This document shows, piece after piece, positions 34,018 through 47,209 of a stretch of 64,000 nucleotides of DNA (position 1 is its first letter; each line of letters opens with the position of its first letter). The notes under the pieces are model-generated. The model saw only the letters and a list, made by a program, of their open reading frames with translations, was not told where the DNA came from and searched no databases. The stretch is from Rhodoferax ferrireducens (GTDB taxonomy: Bacteria; Pseudomonadota; Gammaproteobacteria; Burkholderiales; Burkholderiaceae_C). Location of the stretch: assembly GCF_003347515.1 (NCBI RefSeq), contig NZ_QEII01000313.1, positions 1-64,000 on the forward strand. The letters are read 5' to 3'. The position numbers were made by a program, and so were the translations under genes.

Positions 34018-36027
34018 TCAGACCAGCAGCGCATTCACCCGTTTCACATATGCCGCCGGGTCGGCCGGCAGGCCGCCTTCGGCCAGCAGCGCCTGATCGA
34101 ACAGGATGTGGGCCAGGTCGTTGAAGTGCACCGAGCCGTCGAGCTTTTTCACCAGCGGGTGTTCGGCGTTCACTTCCAGCACCGGTTTGATGTCCGGTGC
34201 CGCTTGACCGGCCTGCTTGAGCATGCGCGCCAGTTGCGTGCTCATGCCGTCGTCCTGCACCACCAGGCAGGCGGCGCTGTCCACCAGGCGGGTGGTGACG
34301 CGCACGTCCTCGGCCTTGTCCTTCAGCGCTTCCTTCAGCTTGGCCAGCAAGGGCTTGAAGGACTCGGCCGCTTCCTCGGCCGCTTTCTTTTCGGCTTCGT
34401 CCTGCAGCTTGCCCAGATCGACCGCGCCTTTGGCGACGGACTGCAGCGGTGTGCCGTCAAAATCGTGCAGGTAGTTCAGCGCCCACTCGTCGACACGGTC
34501 GGTCATCAAAAGCACTTCGATGCCTTTTTTCTTGAACACTTCCAGCTGCGGGCTGTTTTTGGCCGCGGTCGCGGAATCGGCGGTGATGTAGTAGATGGCT
34601 TCCTGGCCTTCTTTCATGCGCGCTTTGTAGTCGGCAAAACTGACGCTGACCGTGTCGGTGGTGTTGCTGGCAAAACGCAGCAGCTTGGCCAGGCGGTCCT
34701 TGTTGGCATAGTCTTCGCCCAGGCCTTCTTTCAGCACGGCGCCAAACTCACTGTAGAACTTGCTGTATTTGCCGGCATGGGCGGCGGCTTCGGCCTTGTC
34801 TTCTTCGCTCACGACGTCGGTCACCGCTGCGGCAGAGTCGGTCACGCCATCGGCCGGTTTTTCGGTTTCCGGCAGCTTGTCGTTTTTGGCCAGGTCTTCC
34901 AGCATGCCCAGCACACGCTTGGTGCAGCCTTCACGAATCGCCTTGACGTCGCGGCTTTCCTGCAGCAATTCCCGGCTCACGTTCAGGGGCAGGTCGGACG
35001 AGTCGACCACGCCCTTGACAAAGCGCAGGTAGGTGGGCAACAGCGCTTCGGCGTCGTCCATGATGAAAACGCGCTTGACGTAAAGCTTGACGCCAGCCGA
35101 CTTCTCGCGGTTGTACAGGTCCATCGGCGCCTTGCCCGGGATGTACAGCAGCTGGGTGTACTCGGTGCTGCCTTCGACCCGGTTGTGGGTGTGGGCCAGC
35201 GGCGCTTCAAAATCGTGGCTGATCTGTTTGTAAAACTCGGTGTATTGCTCGGGCGTGATGTCCTTCTTGGCACGCGCCCAGATGGCGCTGCCCTTGTTGA
35301 CGGCTTCCCACTCGCCGGTCTTGAGCATGGCGCCGGGCTGGCGGCCGCCGTTTTCATCACTGGCGTTGATCAGCTCGCCGTCTTTCCATTCTTCCTTTTC
35401 CATCAGGATGGGCAGGCTGATGTGGTCGGAATACTTGTTGATGATGCCCTTGAGTTTCCAGGCTGACGCGTAGTCCAGCGCGTCGTCGCGCAGGTGCAGG
35501 ATGACGCTCGTTCCCCGTGCCGGACGGTCAATGGTTTCGACCTCAAAGTCGCCGGCGCCACCGCTGATCCAGCGCACGCCCTCGGTCGTTTTCATGCCGG
35601 CGCGGCGCGACTCGACCGTGATCTTGTCGGCCACGATGAAGCCGGAATAAAAGCCGACGCCGAACTGGCCGATCAGCTGCGAATCCGCCTTCTGATCGCC
35701 GGAGAGCTTGCTGACGAAGTCCTTGGTGCCGCTCTTGGCAATGGTGCCGAGGTGGTCGATGGCCTCCTGCGCGCTCATGCCGATGCCGTTGTCGGTGATA
35801 GTCAGGGTTTTGGCGTCCTTGTCGAAGGACACCTTGACCGTCAACTCAGAGTCGGCCTCATACAGGCCGCCGTCGTTGATGGCCTCATAACGCAGCTTGT
35901 CGCAGGCATCCGACGCGTTGGAGATCAGCTCGCGCAGGAAAATCTCCTTGTTGGAATACAGCGAGTGGGTGACGAGGTGCAGCAGTTGCGCTACTTCGGC
36001 CTGGAAGGAGAGGGTTTGTTTGGTCAT
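34018..36027 (-). CDS. htpG: Molecular chaperone HtpG (Hsp90)
   Basis: This 669-residue cytosolic Hsp90 is an ATP-dependent homodimeric chaperone that works with DnaK on late-stage folding. The N-terminal GHKL ATPase has the family opening FQAEVAQLLHLVTHSLYSNKEIFLRELISN and the DNGIGMS motif, followed by middle and C-terminal dimerisation domains. It is slightly longer than E. coli HtpG (624), with an Ala/Asp-rich insert near 400-420 (TDSAAAVTDVVSEEDKAEAA). It is monocistronic, with a well-matched sigma-32 promoter upstream and a terminator downstream. Confidence 0.97.
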   Translation of the reverse strand: MTKQTLSFQAEVAQLLHLVTHSLYSNKEIFLRELISNASDACDKLRYEAINDGGLYEADSELTVKVSFDKDAKTLTITDNGIGMSAQEAIDHLGTIAKSGTKDFVSKLSGDQKADSQLIGQFGVGFYSGFIVADKITVESRRAGMKTTEGVRWISGGAGDFEVETIDRPARGTSVILHLRDDALDYASAWKLKGIINKYSDHISLPILMEKEEWKDGELINASDENGGRQPGAMLKTGEWEAVNKGSAIWARAKKDITPEQYTEFYKQISHDFEAPLAHTHNRVEGSTEYTQLLYIPGKAPMDLYNREKSAGVKLYVKRVFIMDDAEALLPTYLRFVKGVVDSSDLPLNVSRELLQESRDVKAIREGCTKRVLGMLEDLAKNDKLPETEKPADGVTDSAAAVTDVVSEEDKAEAAAHAGKYSKFYSEFGAVLKEGLGEDYANKDRLAKLLRFASNTTDTVSVSFADYKARMKEGQEAIYYITADSATAAKNSPQLEVFKKKGIEVLLMTDRVDEWALNYLHDFDGTPLQSVAKGAVDLGKLQDEAEKKAAEEAAESFKPLLAKLKEALKDKAEDVRVTTRLVDSAACLVVQDDGMSTQLARMLKQAGQAAPDIKPVLEVNAEHPLVKKLDGSVHFNDLAHILFDQALLAEGGLPADPAAYVKRVNALLV

Positions 36028-36099
36028 GTTGGTCTTGAAGGTCTGACAAAGAAAAGAGGAGGTCGGCGAGCCGCCACCCGCCGCCGCCGGAAACCCTCA

Positions 36100-36127
36100 A
36101 TTATGGGCGAAGCCCCTCGCTTTCAAG
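36100..36127 (-). promoter_or_regulatory. Sigma-32 heat-shock promoter of htpG
   Basis: On the minus strand CTTGAAA (36127-36121) and CCCATAAT (36107-36100) are separated by 13 nt, matching the sigma-32 consensus (CTTGAAA, 11-16 nt, CCCATnT). The predicted start is about 65 nt ahead of the htpG ATG at 36027. Confidence 0.8.
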
Positions 36128-36158
36128 AGCCGGTGAAGCGCGAGGTATTCCTGCGTCC

Positions 36159-37415
36159 TTACGGGGTTGGCTGGGCCACCACGTTCTGATCGAGCGTGAC
36201 GGCCGTCTGCGCCAACAGCCTGCCATTCATGGAGGCACCGGTTTTCAGGGCGATCATGGTTTTTGCCAGAATGATGCCTTCAAAGTGGGCCGTCGTTCCA
36301 ATGGCCACCACGTCCGCCGCTTGCCAGAAGACATTCTTGGCCTGTGCGCCACCGGCCAGGATCACTTTCGTCGCGGCAGCCTGGGTCAGCGTTCCCGCGA
36401 TCTGGAGAATCCAGACGTCGTTGGGACCACCCGAAAGCGTCACATCCGTGCTGATTGAAACGCCGGTGCCCCATTTGTAAAGGCCCGGCGCAAGGGTGCG
36501 TCCGCCAATTTCTCCGGCGCCCAGTTCAATGAAGTCGGGCAAAGCGCGGCCGGCGGCGTCGACACTGGCGGTTTCCATGTCGCCGACTGCCGTGGTCATG
36601 TAGCCGGGAATGGGCGCCGTACTGTCGGCGGCGTAGATACGTCCGTGCACCTGGTCCGATGTCGAAAACATGGTCGAACTGTCTGCCGTGACTGAAAACC
36701 CGGTGATCGCGGTGTGTGCAATAGGACTCACGCCTATATTGCCGGTGACGACCGAGTTGGGAACGGTTGAGATGCCTGACTTTGACAAAATCGCGAACTT
36801 GCGGGCGCTTCCGAGGTTGACCGGCGCTTGGGCCGTAGACGCGATGGCATTGGTGGTGAAGCTCCAGGCTGTGGCGTTGGCGATGGCAACGCCATCGGCG
36901 TTCTTCGCCGCAGCGCTCACGGAGGCGAAATAGCGCGTGTTCGGGGTCAGCGTGGCCGCAGTGGGCGTAAAGCGTGCCACCGTCTTTGCGGCATTCATGG
37001 CAACCGTCCCGACCACGTTGTGGCCGTTGCTGGCCTTGAGCCTGAAGGTGGGCTGCGTGCCGGCCGGGGACGAATTGATCGTTGCCGGATCCATCGGCTG
37101 ACTGAAGCTGACGGTCACCACCGTGCCGCTCACCACGTTGCTGCTGCTATTGGCGCTGGTCGGCACATGGGTGGCGTAGTTACCCGGGCTCGCGGCAGCC
37201 ACCTCGGGAATGGCGTGCCGGTCGCCCAGCGTGTCGCCATCATCCGTTAAGTTGTTAGTACCCGCCAACATCTGTTTGCTCGCGCCATCGGCCGTGGGCT
37301 CATCGGTTCCTGCGCCGCCACCACAGCCGGCCACCAACATGGCCAGCAGCAATGCCGTCAACCAAATCAGCGGTTTGAAGATCAGTGATCTGAATAAGCG
37401 TTCGATGTTGTTCAT
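36159..37415 (-). CDS. Lipoprotein with Ig-like and ice-binding (DUF3494) domains
   Basis: This 418-residue exported protein has a lipoprotein signal (MLVAGC, Cys31), a low-complexity linker, a bacterial Ig-like (Big_5) domain (about 75-185: SFSQPMDPATINSS..., TRYFASVSAAAKNADG) and a DUF3494 ice-binding-like beta-solenoid (about 190-415: FAILSKSGISTVPNSVVTGNIGVSP, GAGEIGGRTLAPGLYKW, the C-terminal FWQAADVVAIGTTAHFEGIILA). DUF3494 domains bind ice in cold-adapted organisms but also occur in proteins with adhesive roles. AAGGAAGGA upstream supports start 37415. It may fit a cold freshwater lifestyle, which is inference. Confidence 0.85.
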   Translation of the reverse strand: MNNIERLFRSLIFKPLIWLTALLLAMLVAGCGGGAGTDEPTADGASKQMLAGTNNLTDDGDTLGDRHAIPEVAAASPGNYATHVPTSANSSSNVVSGTVVTVSFSQPMDPATINSSPAGTQPTFRLKASNGHNVVGTVAMNAAKTVARFTPTAATLTPNTRYFASVSAAAKNADGVAIANATAWSFTTNAIASTAQAPVNLGSARKFAILSKSGISTVPNSVVTGNIGVSPIAHTAITGFSVTADSSTMFSTSDQVHGRIYAADSTAPIPGYMTTAVGDMETASVDAAGRALPDFIELGAGEIGGRTLAPGLYKWGTGVSISTDVTLSGGPNDVWILQIAGTLTQAAATKVILAGGAQAKNVFWQAADVVAIGTTAHFEGIILAKTMIALKTGASMNGRLLAQTAVTLDQNVVAQPTP

Positions 37416-37871
37416 TTGCTTTCCTTCCTTCATTTGAGCCCGCAAAATACGGGCAAATAGCCAATCCCGGGTGGGTTCGGCCCCTGATGCGCTGTGCGAG
37501 GTTTCGCCGTTGATTTTGTTGACGGCGATGGAGGTAGTTCTTGTGTTGGATGAGCCAGGCGACCCGCTTGCCGGAGACGAGCACTCTCGGCTGGGACGCA
37601 CATCATTATTGAATTATTAACGCTTCATTAAGTAACATCTGCGTTACAAACGACCTCACTGTTGCGTAACATTTTCGTAACAACTACGTCGGTAAATCCC
37701 CATGCTTGGCTCAATTGCCTTGCCTTGTGTGCGCTAGCGCACGGAGCGTGGCAGGCTTATTCCCTACAGTCTGAAGTGGTTTGCCAACATCACGCCGCTG
37801 CCTCCATTTCCCCGCCTGCAAGTCGACAAGCCCGAGGGTGCTGCTGATTTGAGAAGACCTTGTTTCAGGTC
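37416..37871. other. 456-bp gene-free region between the ice-binding protein and the CHASE3 kinase
   Basis: No credible gene is seen. An AT-rich core near 37605-37685 carries GTAAC/GTTAC at 37632, 37643, 37666 and 37677; the first two form an inverted repeat, the last two direct repeats 11 bp apart. The divergent promoters for 37415 and 37872 presumably lie here; none matches consensus well. Confidence 0.45.
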
Positions 37872-42014
<4,143 letters not shown>

Positions 42015-42029
42015 CTGAAGGCAATCCCC

Positions 42030-43181
42030 ATGGACGGACTCCGTTACACCCCCCAAGCCACGATCCTGGTCGTCGACGACGCCCCGGATAACCTGGCCCT
42101 GATGAGCAGCCTGCTGAAGCAGGACTTCAAGGTGAAGGTTGCCAGCGATGGCGAGAAGGCGCTGAAGATCGCGGCATCCGAGTGGCCGCCCGACCTGATC
42201 CTGCTTGACATCATGATGCCAGGCATGGATGGCTATGAGGTATGCCAGCGACTCAAGCACGATCCCAAGACCATGAACATTCCAGTGATCTTCCTCACCG
42301 CCAAGGCCGAGGTAGAGGACGAGAAGAAAGGGCTGGAACTCGGCGCGGTCGATTTCATTTCCAAGCCCATCAGTCCGCCCATCGTCATGGCGCGCGTGAA
42401 GAACCATCTGGCACTCAAAGCCACGGCTGACTTCCTGCGCGACCAGAACGACTATCTCGAACTTGAGGTGGCGCGGCGCACCGGCGAGGTGACCGCGATC
42501 CAGGACGTGACGATTCTCATCATGGCGTCGCTGGCCGAGACGCGCGACGCCGACACCGGCAACCATATCCGGCGCACACAGTTCTACGTCAAGGCGCTGG
42601 CCGAGCGGCTGCGCGACCACCCGCGTTTTGCCTGGTTCCTGACCGAGAGCAATATCAAGCTGCTATTCAAGTCGGCGCCGCTGCATGACATCGGCAAGGT
42701 GGGTATTCCTGATCGCATTCTGCTCAGGCCAGGCCGCTTCGAACCCCACGAGTTCGACATCATGAAGACGCATACGACGCTGGGCTATGACGCCATCGTG
42801 CAGGCCGAGCAGGCACTGGGAATCAACGTCGATTTTCTTTCCTTCGCCAAGTCCATCGCCCTCTCGCACCAGGAAAAGTGGGATGGCAGCGGCTATCCAC
42901 AGGGGCTCCGTGGTGACGATATTCCGATTCCGGCACGCCTGATGGCGGTGGCTGATGTCTACGACGCGCTGATCTGCCGCCGCGTGTACAAGAAAGGCAT
43001 GTCGCACGAAAAGGCGGTGCAAATCATGATCGAGGGCCGGGGCACGCATTTCGATGCCGACATGATCGACGCCTTTGTCGAGATCCAGGAGGAGTTCCGC
43101 GCCATCGCGCAACGCTTTGCCGACTCCGATGCGGATGTGGACAAGAAACAGGACTTTCTGGCGCACGCCGACCTGTGCTAG
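42030..43181 (+). CDS. HD-GYP response regulator (putative c-di-GMP phosphodiesterase)
   Basis: This 383-residue protein has a receiver domain (residues 10-130; phospho-Asp in DLILLDIMMPGMDG; Lys in FISKP), a helical linker and an HD-GYP domain with the HD pair in HDIGKVGIPD (about 219) and the GYP signature in HQEKWDGSGYPQGLRG (about 287). Metal-ligand residues look intact, so c-di-GMP hydrolysis is likely. It is co-directional with the large hybrid kinase 15 bp upstream, implying that the relay ends in c-di-GMP turnover. It is convergent with ackA. Confidence 0.9.
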   Translation: MDGLRYTPQATILVVDDAPDNLALMSSLLKQDFKVKVASDGEKALKIAASEWPPDLILLDIMMPGMDGYEVCQRLKHDPKTMNIPVIFLTAKAEVEDEKKGLELGAVDFISKPISPPIVMARVKNHLALKATADFLRDQNDYLELEVARRTGEVTAIQDVTILIMASLAETRDADTGNHIRRTQFYVKALAERLRDHPRFAWFLTESNIKLLFKSAPLHDIGKVGIPDRILLRPGRFEPHEFDIMKTHTTLGYDAIVQAEQALGINVDFLSFAKSIALSHQEKWDGSGYPQGLRGDDIPIPARLMAVADVYDALICRRVYKKGMSHEKAVQIMIEGRGTHFDADMIDAFVEIQEEFRAIAQRFADSDADVDKKQDFLAHADLC

Positions 43182-43235
43182 CTCAGCGGCTTCAGCCGAT
43201 GGAAACTGCCGCCAGAGGGGGCTTGAGCTGACAGG

Positions 43236-44414
43236 TCAGATCAAGCCCGCCGCCTCCTGTGCCGCCACGCGCCCTTCATCGGTGGGCACGACCCACACTT
43301 CCACGCGGCTGTCCGGTTGGTGAATCGCCAGCACCTCGTTGCCGCTGGCCTGCTGATTGAGCAGCGGGTCAATCTGCACCCCCATCCAGCCCAGCCGCTC
43401 GCACACATGGGCGCGCAGCACACTGTCATGCTCGCCAATGCCGCCACTGAAGGCCAGCACATCCAGCCCGCCCAGACAGGCGGCCAGCGCGCCGGATTCG
43501 CGCACCACGCGGTGGGTAAACAGGTCGATCGCCCGCTGAGCGGACGCGCTCCCATCGGCGCGCAGGCGGCGCATGTCGGCGGAGATGCCCGAGACACCGA
43601 GCAGGCCGCTTTGTTTGTACAGCAGGGTTTGCAGCCGGCCATGGTCCCAGCCCTGTTCCATCAGGTACAGCAGCACGCCGGCGTCAAGCGAACCGCTGCG
43701 CGTGCCCATCATCAGGCCGTCCAGCGCCGAAAAGCCCATGGTGGTGGCGCGGCTGCGCCCGTCCAGAGCGGCGCACAGGCTGGCGCCATTGCCCAGGTGC
43801 GCCATCAGCACGCGGCCGCCGGCCTGGGTGCTGCGCTGCTGCAACACGCCCATGATGTACTGGTAGGACAGGCCGTGAAAACCGTAGCGGCGCACGCCCT
43901 GTTCGGCCAGCGACTGCGTCAGGGCAAAGCTGTAGTCCACCTCGGGCAGGGTGGCGTGAAAGGCGGTGTCAAAACACGCGACCTGGGGCGTGGCGGGAAA
44001 CGCTTTTTGAAACGCCCGGATGCCCTGCAGATTGTGCGGCTGGTGTAGCGGCGCCAGCGAATTCAATTGCGCCAGCCGGTTCAGCACGTCCTCGGTGACC
44101 CGGACGCTGGCCGAATAATCGCGCCCGCCGTGCACCACGCGGTGGGCAATGACCTGGATGTCGGGAATCGAAGATTTGCGCGTCAGCAGTTCGCTCAGGC
44201 TGCGCAGCGCCTCGTCAAACGGGTCGCCGGCCGTGGCGGGCAACGGCAGGTTCTTCTTCTGGCCCTGAAAAGTCCAGTCCAGCACCGGCGCGCCGCCGGG
44301 CTCCAGGCCCTGGATGCAGCCGGTGAGCACGCTGGGCTGCACCGCGCCATCTTGCAGCGTGTGGATGGAAAACTTCAGCGTGGAGGAGCCGGCATTGACG
44401 GCAAGAATGGCCAT
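43236..44414 (-). CDS. ackA: Acetate/propionate family kinase
   Basis: This 392-residue kinase converts acetyl phosphate and ADP to acetate and ATP. The N-terminal signature LAVNAGSSTLKFSIH and the second signature (VVHGGRDYSASVRV) are present, with the phosphate-binding HLGNGASLCA. It is last in a five-gene block phaC, small protein, FabI-like, MaoC-Pta, ackA; the MaoC-Pta stop is 11 bp upstream. The pairing with a phosphotransacetylase suggests an overflow or low-oxygen acetate pathway. Propionate could also be a substrate. Confidence 0.92.
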   Translation of the reverse strand: MAILAVNAGSSTLKFSIHTLQDGAVQPSVLTGCIQGLEPGGAPVLDWTFQGQKKNLPLPATAGDPFDEALRSLSELLTRKSSIPDIQVIAHRVVHGGRDYSASVRVTEDVLNRLAQLNSLAPLHQPHNLQGIRAFQKAFPATPQVACFDTAFHATLPEVDYSFALTQSLAEQGVRRYGFHGLSYQYIMGVLQQRSTQAGGRVLMAHLGNGASLCAALDGRSRATTMGFSALDGLMMGTRSGSLDAGVLLYLMEQGWDHGRLQTLLYKQSGLLGVSGISADMRRLRADGSASAQRAIDLFTHRVVRESGALAACLGGLDVLAFSGGIGEHDSVLRAHVCERLGWMGVQIDPLLNQQASGNEVLAIHQPDSRVEVWVVPTDEGRVAAQEAAGLI

Positions 44415-44425
44415 GGCTCTGCTTC

Positions 44426-45847
44426 TTACCAGGGTTGGCGCGGCTGGTCGCGCCGGGCGTTGTGGGCGGCCAGCTGGGCCAGCAGCGCCGAGGCGACCCG
44501 GTTCATGGGGCCGTCGGCCCGGCTGGTCAGGGCGATCGGCACGCGCGCGCCCAGCACCAGGCCAGCGCCGCTGGCACCCGCCAGGTACTCCAGCTGCTTG
44601 GCCAGCATATTGCCCGACTCCAGATCCGGCACCACCAGAATGTCGGCGTCGCCGGCCACGGCCGATTCGATGTGTTTGACCTGGGCGGCGTGCAGCGAGA
44701 TGGCGTTATCAAACGCCAGCGGGCCATCCAGGATGCCGCCCTTGATCTGGCCCCGGTCCGCCATCTTGCACAGCGCGGCAGCGTCGAGGGTGGAGGGAAT
44801 ATTGGGGTTGACGGTTTCCACCGCCGACAGAATGGCGACCTTGGGGGTTGCCACGCCCATGATGCGGGCGAAGTCGATGGCGTTCTGGATGATGTCGACC
44901 TTCTCCGCCAGGGTCGGGCGGATGTTGAGCGCGGCGTCGGTGATCAACAACGGCTTGGGGTACAGCGGCACATCAAAGCGGAACACATGCGACATGCGCC
45001 GCCCGGTGCGCAAGGCGGGCTGGGCCAGCACGGCGTGAATCAGCTCGTCGGTGTGCAGGCTGCCTTTCATCAACACCTCGACCTCGCCTTTGGCCGCCAT
45101 GTCGGCGGCCAGTTCGGCGGATGCGTGGCTGTGCGACGCGGGGATGATCTCGACGCCGCTCAGGTCAATGCCGGCCTCTTGCGCCAGGTGGCGGATGCGG
45201 AGCTCCGGGCCAATCAGCACTGGCACGATCAGGCCATAGCGGGCCGAGTCCATGGCGCCGCTGAGCGATTCGGCATCGCAAGGGTGCACCACGGCACAGC
45301 GCACCGCGTCCAGACCTTTGCTGCGCGCCAGCAGCTCCTTGAAGCGGGCTTCCGGGTCAAACAACTGAATCAGCGGCGCATTGACGCGCGGCAAGCGCAC
45401 CTTGACCGAGGGCGCCAACACCTTGGCCGTGCCGAAGAGCACGCGATCACCCTTCTGGTTGACGACTTCGCAATCGAGTTCAAGCCGCTTTTTGGCGTCG
45501 TCCTTGCTCACCACCGTGGCGGTCACGGTGAGCGTGTCGCCGATGCGTACCGGCTTGGTGAAATGCAGCACTTGCTCCAGATAAATCGTGCCGGGACCGG
45601 GAAACTGCGTGCCCAGCAAGGCCGAGATCAGGGCACCGCCCCACATGCCGTGGGCGATGACGCCGTGGAACAAGGTGTCGTTGGCGTATTCGGCGTTCAG
45701 GTGCGCCGGATTGGTGTCGCCCGAAACGGCGGCAAAAGCCTGGATGTCGGCCAGCGTCAGGGTGCGCAGCAGGCGGGCGCTCTGGCCTACGCTGATCTCG
45801 TCGTAAGTGATGTTTTCGATCAGGTCGGTGTTGACGGTGAAATTCAT
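44426..45847 (-). CDS. Bifunctional MaoC-type hydratase / phosphate acetyltransferase
   Basis: This 473-residue protein fuses two domains. Residues about 10-150 are a MaoC/R-hydratase-like hot-dog fold (SGDTNPAHLNAEYANDTLFHGVIAHGMWGGALIS, with the catalytic Asp and His of R-specific enoyl-CoA hydratases). About 165-470 form a phosphotransacetylase/phosphate butyryltransferase domain (TDAALNIRPTLAEKVDIIQNA, SGNMLAKQLEYLAGA). Such fusions recur in Burkholderiales beside ackA and phaC. They could link (R)-3-hydroxyacyl-CoA supply to acyl-phosphate formation. It sits between ackA and the FabI-like gene. Confidence 0.9.
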   Translation of the reverse strand: MNFTVNTDLIENITYDEISVGQSARLLRTLTLADIQAFAAVSGDTNPAHLNAEYANDTLFHGVIAHGMWGGALISALLGTQFPGPGTIYLEQVLHFTKPVRIGDTLTVTATVVSKDDAKKRLELDCEVVNQKGDRVLFGTAKVLAPSVKVRLPRVNAPLIQLFDPEARFKELLARSKGLDAVRCAVVHPCDAESLSGAMDSARYGLIVPVLIGPELRIRHLAQEAGIDLSGVEIIPASHSHASAELAADMAAKGEVEVLMKGSLHTDELIHAVLAQPALRTGRRMSHVFRFDVPLYPKPLLITDAALNIRPTLAEKVDIIQNAIDFARIMGVATPKVAILSAVETVNPNIPSTLDAAALCKMADRGQIKGGILDGPLAFDNAISLHAAQVKHIESAVAGDADILVVPDLESGNMLAKQLEYLAGASGAGLVLGARVPIALTSRADGPMNRVASALLAQLAAHNARRDQPRQPW

Positions 45848-45889
45848 GGCAGTTTTTGTTCTTGCAAGCAGTGCTTGGTGTGGCGGGGG

Positions 45890-46669
45890 TCAGGCGACGG
45901 CGTGGCAGCCGGCATCGACATAAATGGTCTGACCCGTCATGCCCGAGGAGGCATCGGTACAGAGAAAGGTGCAGAGCTGGGCGATCTCAAGCAGCGTCAC
46001 CAGCCGGCCCAGCGGGGCCTTGCGGATGGCGGTGTCCATCAATTCGTCGAACGCGGCAATGCCGGAGGCAGCACGGGTCAAGATGGGGCCGGGCGACACC
46101 GCATGCACCCGGATCCGCTGGGGCCCGAGTTCCAGCGCCATGTAGCGCACCATCGATTCCAGCGCGGCTTTCACCGGACCCATCAGGCCGTAGTGGGGAA
46201 CGGCTTCGTCGGCGCCGAGATAGGTCATGGTCAGCAGGCTGCCGCCATCAAGCATGTGCGGCGCACAGAGTTTGGCCAGCGTGGCAAACGAGTGGCACGA
46301 CACCTCCATGGCGCGGGCAAAGCCGGTGCTGCTGCTGTCAATCACCTGACCATGCAGGTCTTCCAGCGGCGCCCAGGCGATGGAGTGCACCACAAAATCG
46401 AGTCGGCCCAGTTTGGCGACGGCGTGGTCCACCAGCGCCTGCAACTCACCGGGCTGTTCGACGTCGCACGGCATGAGGTCAATCCCCGCCGCGCGGGTCA
46501 GCGGCTCGACAAAGCGCACGGCCTTGGCGTTCAGGCACGAGGCCACCACCTCGGCACCTTGCTGACGCGCCATTTGGGCAGCGCCCCAGGCGATGCTGTG
46601 TTCATTGGCCAGGCCCAGGATCAGGCCTTTTTTGCCGGCGAGGCTGAAGGGAGGAGGGTTGGTTGTCAT
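45890..46669 (-). CDS. FabI-like enoyl-[acyl carrier protein] reductase
   Basis: This 259-residue short-chain dehydrogenase is of the FabI subclass: the Gly motif GLANEHSIAWG replaces the usual GxxxGxG, and the active site is Tyr-X6-Lys (YGLMGPVK, about 155-162). FabI reduces trans-2-enoyl-ACP with NADH or NADPH. Location within an ackA/phaC block and not a fatty-acid operon suggests a secondary FabI, perhaps acting on enoyl-CoA or during redox balancing under low oxygen, which is inference. A 102-bp gap separates it from the upstream small gene. Confidence 0.85.
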   Translation of the reverse strand: MTTNPPPFSLAGKKGLILGLANEHSIAWGAAQMARQQGAEVVASCLNAKAVRFVEPLTRAAGIDLMPCDVEQPGELQALVDHAVAKLGRLDFVVHSIAWAPLEDLHGQVIDSSSTGFARAMEVSCHSFATLAKLCAPHMLDGGSLLTMTYLGADEAVPHYGLMGPVKAALESMVRYMALELGPQRIRVHAVSPGPILTRAASGIAAFDELMDTAIRKAPLGRLVTLLEIAQLCTFLCTDASSGMTGQTIYVDAGCHAVA

Positions 46670-46771
46670 GAAAATATTCCAGGTGAGGGATGCAGTGCGG
46701 GGTAGCCAGGGGACCTTGCGGATGCCCCGGCCAGCTTGCCCATTGGAGGCGTGCCGCTTGACAAGCGTGTG

Positions 46772-47209
46772 TCAGGACTCGTTGAACAGGCGGTCCAGGT
46801 TGATGCCATCGGCGCCGGGCTTGAAACCTGCGCGCGTCAAGTGCGCCTCGGCCTCGACCAGTATCCGTCGGGTAGCACTCACACCCACCTCGTCCACGTA
46901 GCGCGTTTCGACGCCATAACGCAGCACCAGCAGGCCGCGCAATTCTTCCCACAGGTGGGCGACACGGCGCTCCGAACTCGAATCGGTGCGGGAGGCCCCG
47001 CGGCGATCCAGCGTGACCCGGCGCTCCTGCGACACCCGCACGACCTGATGCCGGCTCATCACGCGGACCACCTCGTCGTCACTCTTGAGGGAGACGCCCA
47101 ACCCAATGGCCAGACGGGCAATACGGGCGTTGAGCGCTTCAAAAGACGATTCCATGTGGTGCAGGCGCTGGATCTGCGGATCACTTTCCGGCAGCGGATC
47201 AGTCGGCAT
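46772..47209 (-). CDS. Protein of unknown function downstream of phaC
   Basis: This 145-residue soluble, charged protein has no signal peptide or membrane segment. An N-terminal helical part (MESSFEALNARIARLAIGLGV) is followed by a basic region (RVSQERRVTLDRRGASR) and a helical C-terminus (RRILVEAEAHLTRAGF). I do not recognise the family. Its ATG at 47209 lies inside the end of phaC, an 11-bp overlap, so translation is coupled to the PHB synthase. A granule-associated or synthase-regulating role is possible but unsupported by motif. Confidence 0.7.
   Translation of the reverse strand: MPTDPLPESDPQIQRLHHMESSFEALNARIARLAIGLGVSLKSDDEVVRVMSRHQVVRVSQERRVTLDRRGASRTDSSSERRVAHLWEELRGLLVLRYGVETRYVDEVGVSATRRILVEAEAHLTRAGFKPGADGINLDRLFNES

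Noticed and set aside
34108..35466. 452-codon plus-strand frame opposite htpG
   Set aside because: It mirrors htpG codon bias, has no domain features, and htpG is unmistakable.
44435..46705. 756-codon plus-strand frame opposite MaoC-Pta and the FabI-like gene
   Set aside because: It crosses two real genes and their intergenic gap and has no motif.
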